Positions 1 through 8,719 of a stretch of 64,000 nucleotides of DNA are shown here, one piece after another; position 1 is the first letter of the stretch; every line of letters begins with the position of its first letter. Below the pieces are notes generated by a model, which was not told the origin of the DNA, made no database searches, and was given only the letters and a program-made list of their open reading frames with translations. This DNA comes from Aquimarina sp. AU474. GTDB lineage: Bacteria > Bacteroidota > Bacteroidia > Flavobacteriales > Flavobacteriaceae. A program made the translations under genes and the position numbers. Location: positions 1,693,331 to 1,757,330 of the forward strand of contig NZ_OMPE01000009.1 of assembly GCF_900312815.1 (NCBI RefSeq). The letters are read 5' to 3'.

Positions 1-2
1 AC

Positions 3-146
3 GGTTTTTCTAAAAGCTATTCTCTTGAGAAATGCATGAAATATGGAACAATCGCAGGTGGATTATGCATACAATCAGAAAATATAGCTAACGATAGTCT
101 ATCCGGAAAAGTTATAGAGAACGAATATTTAAAGTATTACGCATAG
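3..146 (+). CDS. C-terminal fragment, possibly a PfkB-family sugar kinase
   Basis: The window opens inside a reading frame that runs 47 codons to a TAG stop. The visible peptide has an SLEKCMKYGTIAGGLC stretch, which resembles the last helix of ribokinase/PfkB-type carbohydrate kinases, where a small-residue run follows the nucleotide site. No catalytic motif lies inside the window, so the family call is a guess. The gene is convergent with the DUF5706 gene, whose stop lies only four bases away. It is truncated only by the window edge; nothing suggests a broken gene. Confidence 0.4.
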   Translation, partial: GFSKSYSLEKCMKYGTIAGGLCIQSENIANDSLSGKVIENEYLKYYA

Positions 147-150
147 CTAT

Positions 151-780
151 TTATCCAAAGTAACCCCCAAAAAGTAAATGGCACAAAATAAAAGCAATAA
201 CCGAAACAATTATACCGATAAGAAAGATATTAAAGGATTTACGAAGGAGTTTAAATTTTTTGTCAATCACTTTTCCTAAATGATACGTGTCTTTAGCAAT
301 GGTCTTGTAAAGTTCATCTCCTTGATTCATTAGATTGGTAAGGTTATTTACATAATCAGCTTCTTCCATTTCATGAAAATTACCATAAAACATAAGGTTA
401 TTGGTTTGCTTATCACCGTGTTTGAGCTCTGGACGGGTAGCAAAAACAGCATATGTGATGGACGCAAGGTTAGTCAATAAAATTAGTATTGCGGGATAAA
501 TTAGATGCGGGTCTTTATCTAGTTGATTCAAAACAGTCCCTAGAACTATTGAAAGAATTAAAGCATTGATTGAGATTAAAATATTCGATTTTCTATCGAT
601 CATCGAATTAAGGGTATATTGATTTTTTGAAAGTAATCGAAATAGTGTTTCTACACCTCGTTCTGGGCGTGGAGCAATTTTTGAAAGCTTCTTTTTTAAA
701 GATTTTAATTCATCTTTATCAATCTTAAGTTCTTCCATTAATAATAGATCCTTAATTTTTTCCGATTTTTTATCACTCAT
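151..780 (-). CDS. DUF5706 / Pycsar-effector-like (PycTM) membrane protein, without HD domain
   Basis: This 209-residue protein has a charged helical N-terminus (1-38), then the ERGVETLFR motif at 40-48 that marks DUF5706 (PycTM) proteins, and three predicted membrane helices at about 66-85, 94-114 and 185-207. In the Pycsar anti-phage system such proteins are the membrane-disrupting effectors triggered by cyclic pyrimidines. Many Bacteroidota homologues carry an N-terminal HD phosphohydrolase domain, which is absent here. It follows ppk by 14 bases and is probably co-transcribed with it. A defence role is not shown: the only cyclase nearby is four genes away and is GAF-linked. A housekeeping membrane role is equally possible. 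Confidence 0.7.
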   Translation of the reverse strand: MSDKKSEKIKDLLLMEELKIDKDELKSLKKKLSKIAPRPERGVETLFRLLSKNQYTLNSMIDRKSNILISINALILSIVLGTVLNQLDKDPHLIYPAILILLTNLASITYAVFATRPELKHGDKQTNNLMFYGNFHEMEEADYVNNLTNLMNQGDELYKTIAKDTYHLGKVIDKKFKLLRKSFNIFLIGIIVSVIAFILCHLLFGGYFG

Positions 781-794
781 AATATCAGAATGCT

Positions 795-2810
795 TTAAAT
801 TTTTGACAACGTTTCTAGTTGAGCTCTTACTTGCGAAGAAGATTGAACATAAACATTGTTTTGATTTTCATTGATGATCCTGGCCTTTACCGTATCGTCT
901 AATTGAAGTTGGATCATTCCTCTAATCTTAGAATACACATCTTTATCCAAAATAGGAGTTATAACTTCGATTCTATGATCAAGATTTCTAGTCATCCAAT
1001 CTGCAGAACCCATGTACATTTTTTCGTCCCCATTATTGCCAAAAATATATACTCTTCCATGCTCTAAGAAACGATCTACAATACTTGTAATATAAATATT
1101 TTCACTTTGCCCTGCAATACCCGGTACCAAACAACAAATCCCTCTAATGATTAATCTAATTTTTACTCCGGCATTATTTGCTTTATATAGTAAATCAATC
1201 ATTTTAGTGTCCTGTAGGCTATTAAGTTTTAAAATGATATATGCCTTTTTACCCGAAATAGAATTTTCAATTTCTTGTTCTATTAATTTTTTGAAAGTAC
1301 TTCTGGTTGTGAAAGGAGAAACTAATAATTTTTTAGTTTTAGGAATGATGATTTTGCGCTCTAACAATTGAAAAACTTGACTTAGTTCTGAAGTTATTTT
1401 TTTATTAGCAGTCATTAAGCCAAAATCAGTGTATATTTTGGCTGTTTTTTCATTAAAATTACCAGTACTAATATATCCATAAGTTTTGGGCTGATTGCTC
1501 TCGATACGTTCTATGAATAATATTTTGGAGTGCACTTTTATTCCGGGATAGCTATAGGTTACTTTTGCGCCATTATCTTCTAAGACTTTACCCCATTTAA
1601 TATTGTTTTCTTCATCAAAGCGTGCCTTTGTTTCTATAAAAACAAATACTTCTTTTCCATTTTTGGTAGCTTCAAGTAGAGCATCTGCTAATCCGGATTG
1701 TTTGGCAATTCTGTATAGAGTAACTTTTATTTTCGTTACATTTTCATCAGTAGCGGCTTGTTGCGCCAAGCGTAAAGCATCGTCAAAAGATTCATAGGGG
1801 TAATAGAGCAACCTGTCCTTTTCTGAAATTGCATCGAAGATGTTTGAAAACCTTTTTAAATCAGTATCCCGAGATGGGATTAATTCTTCTTCATTTAATA
1901 ATTTGTTAGTGGGGTTCGGGAAACTAAAAAAATCTTTAAAGTTATGATACCTGCCTCCATGTAGGATATCTGTATCATTAACATCCATCATTTCTTCAAG
2001 TAAGCTTAATAATTTTTCGGGTATGTTATGATCAACCAAAAGTCTGGTAACTTGCCCTGTATCTCGATTGCCAAGAGAATCTTTAATTTTGGTCAATAAA
2101 TTTCCGGAGTATTCATTGTCAATATATAACTCTGCATCCCTAGAAATTTTTATAGAATAAAAAGAAGATATTTGTTTTTGGGAATAAAATTGTGTCAAAT
2201 TATATTTTAAGATATCATCTACGAATGTGATATCGTAAGTATCGTTTTCATAAGGAAACGTAATAAATCGAGTTGTATCTGAAGGGATTTTTATTAAGAT
2301 AAGCTCAGCGTTATGTAATAAGGCAGTTAAGTAAAGCTGCTCATTTTCTATAAAAACAGTTTCATCACCTTGTTCAATATTTATAGTAATAGACAACTTG
2401 TTTTTTAGGTGTTCTTGGTAGTAGTTTTTTGCAAACTCTTTCTGAGAATCAGAGAACTCCTCAGCACTGATTAATCGAATTCCTTCTTTTTTTAGATCGG
2501 GTAAAATATGATTGTTAAAAAGATGACCTAATTCTTCTTGTTGTTGATGTACTTGCTTTTTGATTTCCTTTAAAAGCTTATTGGGTTTGGTAATTAATTT
2601 TTTTCGTAATGGCTTATCCAGATTTTTAATTTTCCTGATATCCGATACACGTACTTTAAAAAACTCATCTAGATTTGATGAGAAAATGGCCAGAAATTTT
2701 ATGCGTTCGTATAAAGGATTACTTTCATCTGCAACTTCTTGTAATACTCTATGATTAAAACGTAACCATGAGAGATCTCTATTGTAATACTTTTTTGAAA
2801 TTAATGCCAT
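795..2810 (-). CDS. ppk1: Polyphosphate kinase 1
   Basis: PPK1 reversibly transfers the gamma phosphate of ATP to inorganic polyphosphate. The 671-residue length is usual for the family. The N-terminal domain opens with NRDLSWLRFNHRVLQEA-like sequence and SSNLDEFFKVRV. The two phospholipase-D-like catalytic domains contain the active-site histidines in IKVHSK (H427, the autophosphorylated one) and LEHGRV (H584), and the GNFNEKTAK and GSADWMTRNLDHR motifs are intact. It is probably transcribed with the downstream DUF5706 gene. The upstream neighbour, an antiporter, ends 125 bases away, so ppk may have its own promoter, although no clear TAnnTTTG box was seen there on this strand. Confidence 0.96.
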   Translation of the reverse strand: MALISKKYYNRDLSWLRFNHRVLQEVADESNPLYERIKFLAIFSSNLDEFFKVRVSDIRKIKNLDKPLRKKLITKPNKLLKEIKKQVHQQQEELGHLFNNHILPDLKKEGIRLISAEEFSDSQKEFAKNYYQEHLKNKLSITINIEQGDETVFIENEQLYLTALLHNAELILIKIPSDTTRFITFPYENDTYDITFVDDILKYNLTQFYSQKQISSFYSIKISRDAELYIDNEYSGNLLTKIKDSLGNRDTGQVTRLLVDHNIPEKLLSLLEEMMDVNDTDILHGGRYHNFKDFFSFPNPTNKLLNEEELIPSRDTDLKRFSNIFDAISEKDRLLYYPYESFDDALRLAQQAATDENVTKIKVTLYRIAKQSGLADALLEATKNGKEVFVFIETKARFDEENNIKWGKVLEDNGAKVTYSYPGIKVHSKILFIERIESNQPKTYGYISTGNFNEKTAKIYTDFGLMTANKKITSELSQVFQLLERKIIIPKTKKLLVSPFTTRSTFKKLIEQEIENSISGKKAYIILKLNSLQDTKMIDLLYKANNAGVKIRLIIRGICCLVPGIAGQSENIYITSIVDRFLEHGRVYIFGNNGDEKMYMGSADWMTRNLDHRIEVITPILDKDVYSKIRGMIQLQLDDTVKARIINENQNNVYVQSSSQVRAQLETLSKI

Positions 2811-2935
2811 TTTTTATGTTGTTTTTACCTCAATATTTTAATTAAGATAGATGATCAATGATATAGTAAATTTGTATAATGTATGGTGATCCCTTTTTGA
2901 ATACAAAAATGGTAAATTAAGTTTTGATTATTTTT

Positions 2936-4177
2936 TTAACGATACAGACGTTTTACTAATTTTCCTATACTAAGACCTTGCACAATGATAGAAAATAACA
3001 CCACTACATAGGTGATATACAAAATCACTTCTGAAGATGAAGTATCGGCAAGACTTAATGCCAGCGCTATGGAGATACCACCTCTTAATCCTCCCCATGT
3101 TAGTACAGCCACTGTTTTAATAGGTTTATCTTCTTTGTGTTTTAAAAGAGAATAAGGTATAAATACAGAGATGAATCTAGAAATAAGTACGATTAATATT
3201 GCCGATATTCCTAGAATAAGATGGTCTAAATCAAATTTTAAAAGATGTATTGCCAAGCCAATTAGTACAAATAAAATACCATTAAAAATATCATCCAAGA
3301 CTTCCCACATCTCATTTAGTAATTTCCTGGTAGCTCCTTTATTTTCTTTAACATTAATCTTATTACCCATGATTATTCCGGCCACAACCATAGCTAAGGG
3401 TCCAGAAACATGTATCATTGATGCTAATGAGTATCCGCCCATAACGATTGCCAAACTTATCATAACCGCTAGTTGAGGGTTTTCTTTTACTGATTTTATA
3501 GATACATATCCTAAAAATCCTAATACAGTACCATAGAGAATACCTCCTACAGCTTCTTCTAGAAATAACTTCCCTATTTCGACACCTACAGAACCCTCGC
3601 CATGATGTTCTCCCATTCCGGTTAGAATCAAAATACCAGAAAACACCACGACCCCGATACCGTCATTAAATAGAGATTCTCCCTCGATTTTGATACCTAA
3701 ACTCTTTGCAATATTTGCTTTTTTAAGAATAGCCATTACTGCAATAGGATCTGTAGGAGAAATTAGAGCACCAAAAAGAAGAGCATGAAGAAAAGGAAGA
3801 TCAATATGAACAAGTTGTGCCACTGCAAAGGTTAATCCGCCAACTATAAATGTAGAGATAAGCACACCTAAAGTTGCAAATAAAATAATGGACCATTTTT
3901 CTTTGGCAAGATCCTCTATATTAACATGTAAAGCACCGGCAAAGAGAAGAAAGCTTAAAATACCATCAAGTAACAAGGTTTTGAAATCAGAATTAGTAAC
4001 AATATCACAAAAAAATTGATAAAACTCAGGTACAATACTTTTACTTATGGTGATGATTAAGATAGTAGCCAAACTCATCAACATTAAACCTATGGTGTTA
4101 GGTAATTTTAACCATTTATAATTGATATAGCTGTAAAAAGCGGCTATTGCAAAGATAATACTGAAGGATTGTAACAT
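2936..4177 (-). CDS. CPA1-family sodium/proton antiporter
   Basis: An integral membrane exchanger of 413 residues with about 11-12 hydrophobic segments. Family signatures are FLLFAGALH (76-84), the SPTDP loop (140-144) and GESLFNDG (166-173), whose Asn171-Asp172 pair is the ion-binding site of NhaP/NHE-type electroneutral exchangers. It exchanges Na+ or K+ for H+ across the inner membrane and so serves pH or salt balance. There is no large C-terminal regulatory tail. It starts five bases downstream of the potassium-channel gene, so the two are co-transcribed, which suggests a combined ion-homeostasis unit. Substrate (Na+ or K+) cannot be decided from sequence. Confidence 0.92.
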   Translation of the reverse strand: MLQSFSIIFAIAAFYSYINYKWLKLPNTIGLMLMSLATILIITISKSIVPEFYQFFCDIVTNSDFKTLLLDGILSFLLFAGALHVNIEDLAKEKWSIILFATLGVLISTFIVGGLTFAVAQLVHIDLPFLHALLFGALISPTDPIAVMAILKKANIAKSLGIKIEGESLFNDGIGVVVFSGILILTGMGEHHGEGSVGVEIGKLFLEEAVGGILYGTVLGFLGYVSIKSVKENPQLAVMISLAIVMGGYSLASMIHVSGPLAMVVAGIIMGNKINVKENKGATRKLLNEMWEVLDDIFNGILFVLIGLAIHLLKFDLDHLILGISAILIVLISRFISVFIPYSLLKHKEDKPIKTVAVLTWGGLRGGISIALALSLADTSSSEVILYITYVVVLFSIIVQGLSIGKLVKRLYR

Positions 4178-4182
4178 AGTTT

Positions 4183-4836
4183 CTAAGATTTTACATTAAT
4201 ATATTTTCCAACAAAAACAGCAATGACTATGGCTAGATAAAACTGACCAATAATATTCATAACTAGTGTAACGGCTTGTGCTTGTTGAGTAAGAGGGGTT
4301 ACATCTCCATAACCAACTGTAGTGATACTAATAAAGCTGAAATAGTAAAAAATATACCCAGAATAATCTCCTCTAAGATGGAAAGAATTTGGATCTATAT
4401 AATGAATAGTTTCAAAAAGAATCCCACCAATTATACCTAGATAGATAAACCCTAAAATAGGGCCTAAAATAAATTGGAGATTAATCTTTTCTATTTTTCT
4501 TAGTTGTTGAATTAGTAGGAAACAGAAATAAGAAAACAAGATAAACGATGATAATAATCTAAAGATATTAATCATCGCCATATCGGGTTTAGAAAACTCA
4601 AGCCATATAAATAGTAAAGCTATAAACCCCAAACCATATGATCGCATTCGTGTCTTTGCACTAGAAGCAATTAAAGAACTAGCTAAGATGACGAGCGTGT
4701 AATTAATAACTACCACATGTGCAGGATACATTTCTGAAATACTAGCATGAATTGGTGTTAATAAAAAATTAAACACACTAATCAATGCGATTAGATATTT
4801 ATAGGTATTTAATTTTTGAATTAGTTTCTTCTTCAT
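4183..4836 (-). CDS. Two-pore-helix type potassium channel protein
   Basis: A 217-residue membrane protein. The selectivity filter TVGYGD (173-178) sits between the last two hydrophobic helices, as in ion-channel family PF07885. Before it lie about four further hydrophobic segments, so the whole has roughly six helices, but there is no obvious S4-like run of arginines and therefore probably no voltage sensor. There is no C-terminal RCK or cyclic-nucleotide domain. It sits 52 bases downstream of the cyclase gene and overlaps in operon terms with the antiporter that follows, so ion flux may be linked to cyclic nucleotide signalling only by co-expression. Confidence 0.88.
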   Translation of the reverse strand: MKKKLIQKLNTYKYLIALISVFNFLLTPIHASISEMYPAHVVVINYTLVILASSLIASSAKTRMRSYGLGFIALLFIWLEFSKPDMAMINIFRLLSSFILFSYFCFLLIQQLRKIEKINLQFILGPILGFIYLGIIGGILFETIHYIDPNSFHLRGDYSGYIFYYFSFISITTVGYGDVTPLTQQAQAVTLVMNIIGQFYLAIVIAVFVGKYINVKS

Positions 4837-4888
4837 GTTATAATTTCAAATTCATTTTAGTATATCTTTAAGAGTCGTTTTGTTTTAA

Positions 4889-6106
4889 TTAAATATGATT
4901 AAACCTGGACACATCGTAAATATTTATTGGATCTACTATACCTTTTATTTTAACTCTAATTTGCCCGGCTATTTTAACCCAATCTTTAATAATATCGTAG
5001 GTAGATTTTGTTATTAAAATCTGCCCGGATAAGGTTAATGACTCTACTCTAGAGGCAATATTCACAGTGCCACCTACAACCCCATATTTCATTCTTTTTT
5101 TAGAACCAATATTGCCTGCAATCAAATTCCCACTATTGATTCCTATACCCATTCCAAGGTTTGGTAAATTTTGTATACTAAGTTGTTCGTTTACTAGCAA
5201 AAGACCTTCTTGCATTTCTCGAGCACATTCTACTGCTCGTTTGGCACAGTTTTCTATATAATTTGGGGCCCCAAAAATAACAAGAATTCCATCTCCCAAA
5301 ATTTCATTAATATATCCGTCATGTTTATGTATAATCGAGATCATCTTCTCTAGATATACATTTAACACATCCACAATTACTTGCGGCTCGAATTTGTCTG
5401 ATAATTCAGTAAAACCTCTTAAATCACTCATAAGGACAGTAGCGTAAATTTGTTCTCCACCTAATTGAGTCTTTTTATTTTTAACAATCGTATCATACAA
5501 GTTTTCACTCATGTATTGCCCAAAAAGTTGTTCATAAAACCTATTGTTTTCACTTAATTTTTTGTTTAATTTTTTTAGCTCTTTTTGAGAATCAAAAATT
5601 TCTTGCTGTACATCTTTAAGTTCAAATAATCTAATTCGTTCAATTAACAAACTACCTATAGATTTTAAAATCTCACGATCTTGTTTGTTAAATTTTCTGG
5701 GCTGCGTATCTGCCACACATAATGCTCCGATATTATTTCCTGAAGCACTAGATAGTGGAAACCCAGCATAAAATCTAATTTTGGGTTTACCGATGACCAT
5801 GGGGTTGTCAAAAAATCGTTTGTCTTTTAAGGTATCTTCTACGACCAGGATTTTAGATTGTAAAATAGTATGCCCGCAAAAAGAAGAGCCCCTGTCAGAA
5901 GAGTCAAAATTAAGCCCACAAGATGCATGTATTCGCTGTTTTTTTGTTTCTATAGAAGAAATATATGCAATAGGAACATTGAGACATTTTGATAAAATCA
6001 TTATGATCTTATCAAAATTTTCTTTTTTAATAGGGTCAAACAATTTTAAAGAAAGTAAATCAGCTATTCTTTTATCTTCATTTTTTGGAATAGTTGCTAA
6101 TACCAT
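4889..6106 (-). CDS. GAF domain - class III nucleotidyl cyclase
   Basis: A soluble 405-residue signalling enzyme. Residues about 25-165 form a GAF sensor (ends in GALCVADTQPRKF-like sequence), 170-205 a short coiled-coil linker, and 215-395 a class III cyclase domain. Metal-binding aspartates are D228 (MSDLRGFT) and D272 (ILGDG); the transition-state pair is N349 and R353 (TVNIASR). The two substrate-specificity positions are E268 and G342, not the Lys/Asp pair of adenylate cyclases, so the product may not be cAMP; Glu at the first position is the guanylate-type residue. The start ATG follows a 145-base non-coding stretch. The potassium-channel gene follows it. Confidence 0.9.
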   Translation of the reverse strand: MVLATIPKNEDKRIADLLSLKLFDPIKKENFDKIIMILSKCLNVPIAYISSIETKKQRIHASCGLNFDSSDRGSSFCGHTILQSKILVVEDTLKDKRFFDNPMVIGKPKIRFYAGFPLSSASGNNIGALCVADTQPRKFNKQDREILKSIGSLLIERIRLFELKDVQQEIFDSQKELKKLNKKLSENNRFYEQLFGQYMSENLYDTIVKNKKTQLGGEQIYATVLMSDLRGFTELSDKFEPQVIVDVLNVYLEKMISIIHKHDGYINEILGDGILVIFGAPNYIENCAKRAVECAREMQEGLLLVNEQLSIQNLPNLGMGIGINSGNLIAGNIGSKKRMKYGVVGGTVNIASRVESLTLSGQILITKSTYDIIKDWVKIAGQIRVKIKGIVDPINIYDVSRFNHI

Positions 6107-6251
6107 TTTATATTTTTCTTTAATTGGTTCACAAGTTTTAGTACCTGTGTTAATAATTTATATAATATAATCTCTTCTTTTTAAGTCCTCTAGGAGCTTA
6201 TTAGTAAAGATCATACTTATGAATCGGTCATTCGTTTACCCTATCAAAACA

Positions 6252-7049
6252 TTAATATATTTTTGATGGTTGATTCAAATCTTTAATATTTTTAAGATCT
6301 ATTCGTAATTGATACCAATCTTCTAATTGCACCACTTTACCTTTTAATAAAGAAGGTTTCCCAACATAGGGTAATATGTCTTTATGAATTGGTTTTCCTG
6401 CGTTATCGGTTATTAAATAGTATTCTGATATATTATTCCTATCGGTAGTTGCCAATACTGGAGGAATACCTCCAGAAATACATAAAACGGCACAACTTCT
6501 ATGAATTTTTCCTTTTCCGGGTTTCATCACTCCAAAGTAACATTTGGGATCAATGATTTCTCCTTTTAATTCCATATCGCTAACCAATGTTTTTAATTGA
6601 GGTAATCGTTGAAGGTTTGTTTTTTCAACCAATGTTATTTTTTCATCATTGGTGATCTGTAGCAAAGTTTTTCCATTGTAATAAATAAGATTTCCCTCGA
6701 TGCTTAACATGCTGCCTGATAACTCGGGTGTCTGACTTCTTATTTTTTTCAAAAATGGATTAGCACTATACTTACCAAATCCGATTAGGAGTATATTTTT
6801 AAAGGTGTTTTCGGCAGTTTTTACTTTTAACATGGGATAAGGCATTTCGTGATAAACTCCCATGATTTTACTATTGGTTGTGAGTTCGAAAGTGCTATTC
6901 TTAAAATTATTTTGTGTAATAGCAAAAGTGATGGCAATTAGTAGTAATGTAATCAAACCAATAAGTACAAACTTTTTTATAGTAGCTTTGGTTTTGAGAG
7001 AAACATCTTCGATATATCCGATATAAAAATCATCCTTTTTATTTTCCAT
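6252..7049 (-). CDS. Membrane-anchored protein with a conserved Cys/His cluster, last gene of the Rieske operon
   Basis: A 265-residue protein with one N-terminal membrane helix (about 26-45) and a long soluble part, presumably on the outer face. Its most striking region is a cluster of C170, H183, C186 and C190 inside CYFGVMKPGKGK...HRSCAVLCISGGIPP, which could bind metal or heme or form disulfides. I recall similar sequence beside Rieske or ferric-reductase-like membrane genes in other phyla, but cannot name a family. It is the last gene of the cluster, ten bases after the heme/Rieske membrane gene, so it is a likely structural or redox partner of that protein. Function unknown. Confidence 0.75.
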   Translation of the reverse strand: MENKKDDFYIGYIEDVSLKTKATIKKFVLIGLITLLLIAITFAITQNNFKNSTFELTTNSKIMGVYHEMPYPMLKVKTAENTFKNILLIGFGKYSANPFLKKIRSQTPELSGSMLSIEGNLIYYNGKTLLQITNDEKITLVEKTNLQRLPQLKTLVSDMELKGEIIDPKCYFGVMKPGKGKIHRSCAVLCISGGIPPVLATTDRNNISEYYLITDNAGKPIHKDILPYVGKPSLLKGKVVQLEDWYQLRIDLKNIKDLNQPSKIY

Positions 7050-7059
7050 AAGTCCTGTA

Positions 7060-8091
7060 TTAAAAAGTAACTGGTTCTACTTCGGTTCCCTCGGCCAGAG
7101 CCTCGGGGAGTACGAATATTTGATTATCTATTTTTTTTAAACGATAAGTAGCTATTTTTTCGGTAAATGGCGGAGGGGATTGGCCATTGTGAGGCAAATA
7201 TTGATAACCATGCCAAGGGCAGGTTACACATCCATCAACAACTTTTCCTTCACCAAGAGGTCCTCCTTGATGTTTGCAAACATTAGAAATAGCAGAGAGT
7301 TTATTATTGTATTTAAAAACTGCAATACGCTCTTTACTCACAACAAATATTTTGGCTCTATCATTTGGGATTTCTTGTAAATCACAAACATATTCCCAAC
7401 CCTCTTCAATTATTGAGGTTTTCTTTTTATCTATTCTAGACTCTTTTATAGCGGTAATGATATGCAGTGTTGCAATAATAAAAAATCCAATAATCAATAT
7501 TGAAATAGAGCTTATTGATGGTTGCTGCTGAAAAGCTCCTAGAAAGACATGTAACAGTATTAAAGCATATGCAATATATACCATCATATGTAAACGTTTC
7601 CATACTTTGGGAGAAAGGTTTTTTAACCAAAAGTCATGACTTGTTGCCGCCATTAAAAATAGAATGATTAATGCCAAAAAGCCTAATACTTGAAAAGGGA
7701 AGTTGGCAAGAGAATCATACTCCATATTAGATGTGAACAAAGCATAAATTGGGTTTACATTTCCTAATGAATGGAACTGAAAAATAGAAAACCCTCCGTG
7801 CACCAAGGCAGCGATAAACATACTTACTCCTAAATGTCTACGATTATATAGTAACGGTAAAAGCCTAGTATTGAGCCTTGTTAAAGGGCCAATTACTAAG
7901 ATGATATGTAGTAGAGCAAGGGCTAGTGTGCCAAAACTTCGTATAACCAATGTTTCGATACTGGTTTGCGAATTCGTAAAAAAGGTAATTCCAATAAAGC
8001 TAATTAGATAAATAAACATACTAATGGCAATCCACTTATCATATTTCTTTTTGTTTTTATTCCAGAGTACTGGCTGATAATTTACTCCCAT
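7060..8091 (-). CDS. Ferric-reductase-like heme-b membrane protein with C-terminal Rieske [2Fe-2S] domain
   Basis: A 343-residue fusion. Residues 20-215 hold about six membrane helices of the ferric-reductase-like type, with paired histidines H86/H98 and H168/H181 spaced 12-13 apart on two helices, the usual arrangement for two b hemes. Residues about 230-335 form a Rieske ferredoxin domain with C272-x-H274 and C291-x2-H294. The protein should pass electrons between a soluble partner and the membrane or outside. The flavin/NAD domains of NADPH-oxidase-type proteins are absent, and the Rieske domain takes their place. Its start overlaps the stop of the upstream gene by one base. Confidence 0.88.
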   Translation of the reverse strand: MGVNYQPVLWNKNKKKYDKWIAISMFIYLISFIGITFFTNSQTSIETLVIRSFGTLALALLHIILVIGPLTRLNTRLLPLLYNRRHLGVSMFIAALVHGGFSIFQFHSLGNVNPIYALFTSNMEYDSLANFPFQVLGFLALIILFLMAATSHDFWLKNLSPKVWKRLHMMVYIAYALILLHVFLGAFQQQPSISSISILIIGFFIIATLHIITAIKESRIDKKKTSIIEEGWEYVCDLQEIPNDRAKIFVVSKERIAVFKYNNKLSAISNVCKHQGGPLGEGKVVDGCVTCPWHGYQYLPHNGQSPPPFTEKIATYRLKKIDNQIFVLPEALAEGTEVEPVTF

Positions 8092-8501
8092 TATAATTTT
8101 ATATTTATAATATCACTTTTCTTTATCTCATCGTAGATCGTAATACTTTCGGTTAGTTTATTAAGCTCAAACGTATATATTCCCTTTGTATCCAAAACGC
8201 CCAAAAGCGAACGTTTTTGTTGGTTAGAGCTTACTGCATAAACTATAGAGGAAGCACTTTTTAGGGGTTTCTTCAGGATAAGTTGTAATGTATTTGAAGA
8301 ACCTTGTTCATCTATACTTATAGATAAATGCTCGTTATCAATAACTGCTCGTTTTCCTGATTCTTCAGATGTGAGCAATACATCACTATCCGTTAGTAGT
8401 GGTTGTTTAATACTTTGAATCGATAAAAAAATCAATACCGGAACAATAACTATTAGCATTATCCAAATAATTTTATGCATTTTTCTTAATCCTGAAGTCA
8501 T
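8091..8501 (-). CDS. Small membrane-anchored protein of the Rieske operon
   Basis: A 136-residue protein with one N-terminal hydrophobic segment (about 11-27) and a C-terminal domain of beta-rich character. No recognised family and no metal-binding cysteines. Its stop overlaps the start of the heme/Rieske membrane gene by one base, and the 70-residue gene upstream ends three bases before it, so translation is probably coupled. This spacing is the main evidence that it belongs to the same complex or pathway. Confidence 0.75.
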   Translation of the reverse strand: MTSGLRKMHKIIWIMLIVIVPVLIFLSIQSIKQPLLTDSDVLLTSEESGKRAVIDNEHLSISIDEQGSSNTLQLILKKPLKSASSIVYAVSSNQQKRSLLGVLDTKGIYTFELNKLTESITIYDEIKKSDIINIKL

Positions 8502-8504
8502 ACT

Positions 8505-8717
8505 TTATGTTCTTAATTTGTTAATTATTTTTAAAAGAAGTATTGGCCAAAGACCAATCGCTCCCGGTACTAATAATAATCTAACCGTCCACTTACTTTC
8601 AATAATCAATTCATCTAATTTAAAGGCACCTTTGAAAAAGAAATAAATACCAAAAAGTAATCCTATTCCAAAATATAATCCCAAAACAGAAAGTATTACA
8701 TCAATTACAATTTCCAT
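8505..8717 (-). CDS. Two-helix small membrane protein of the Rieske operon
   Basis: Seventy residues, almost entirely two membrane helices (about 5-30 and 46-64) joined by a polar loop, ending in PGAIGLWPILLLKII. The GLWPILL ending resembles short proteins I associate with Rieske and ferric-reductase-like gene clusters, though this is memory and not a search. It begins two bases after the stop of the Rieske-ThDP enzyme gene and could anchor that enzyme or act as a subunit of the membrane heme protein. Confidence 0.7.
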   Translation of the reverse strand: MEIVIDVILSVLGLYFGIGLLFGIYFFFKGAFKLDELIIESKWTVRLLLVPGAIGLWPILLLKIINKLRT

Positions 8718-8719
8718 AG

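Noticed and set aside
151..6106. A complete Pycsar defence system
   Set aside because: A true Pycsar unit has an adjacent cyclase and effector. Here the cyclase is GAF-linked and four genes away, with ppk and ion-transport genes between, so only a loose relation can be claimed.
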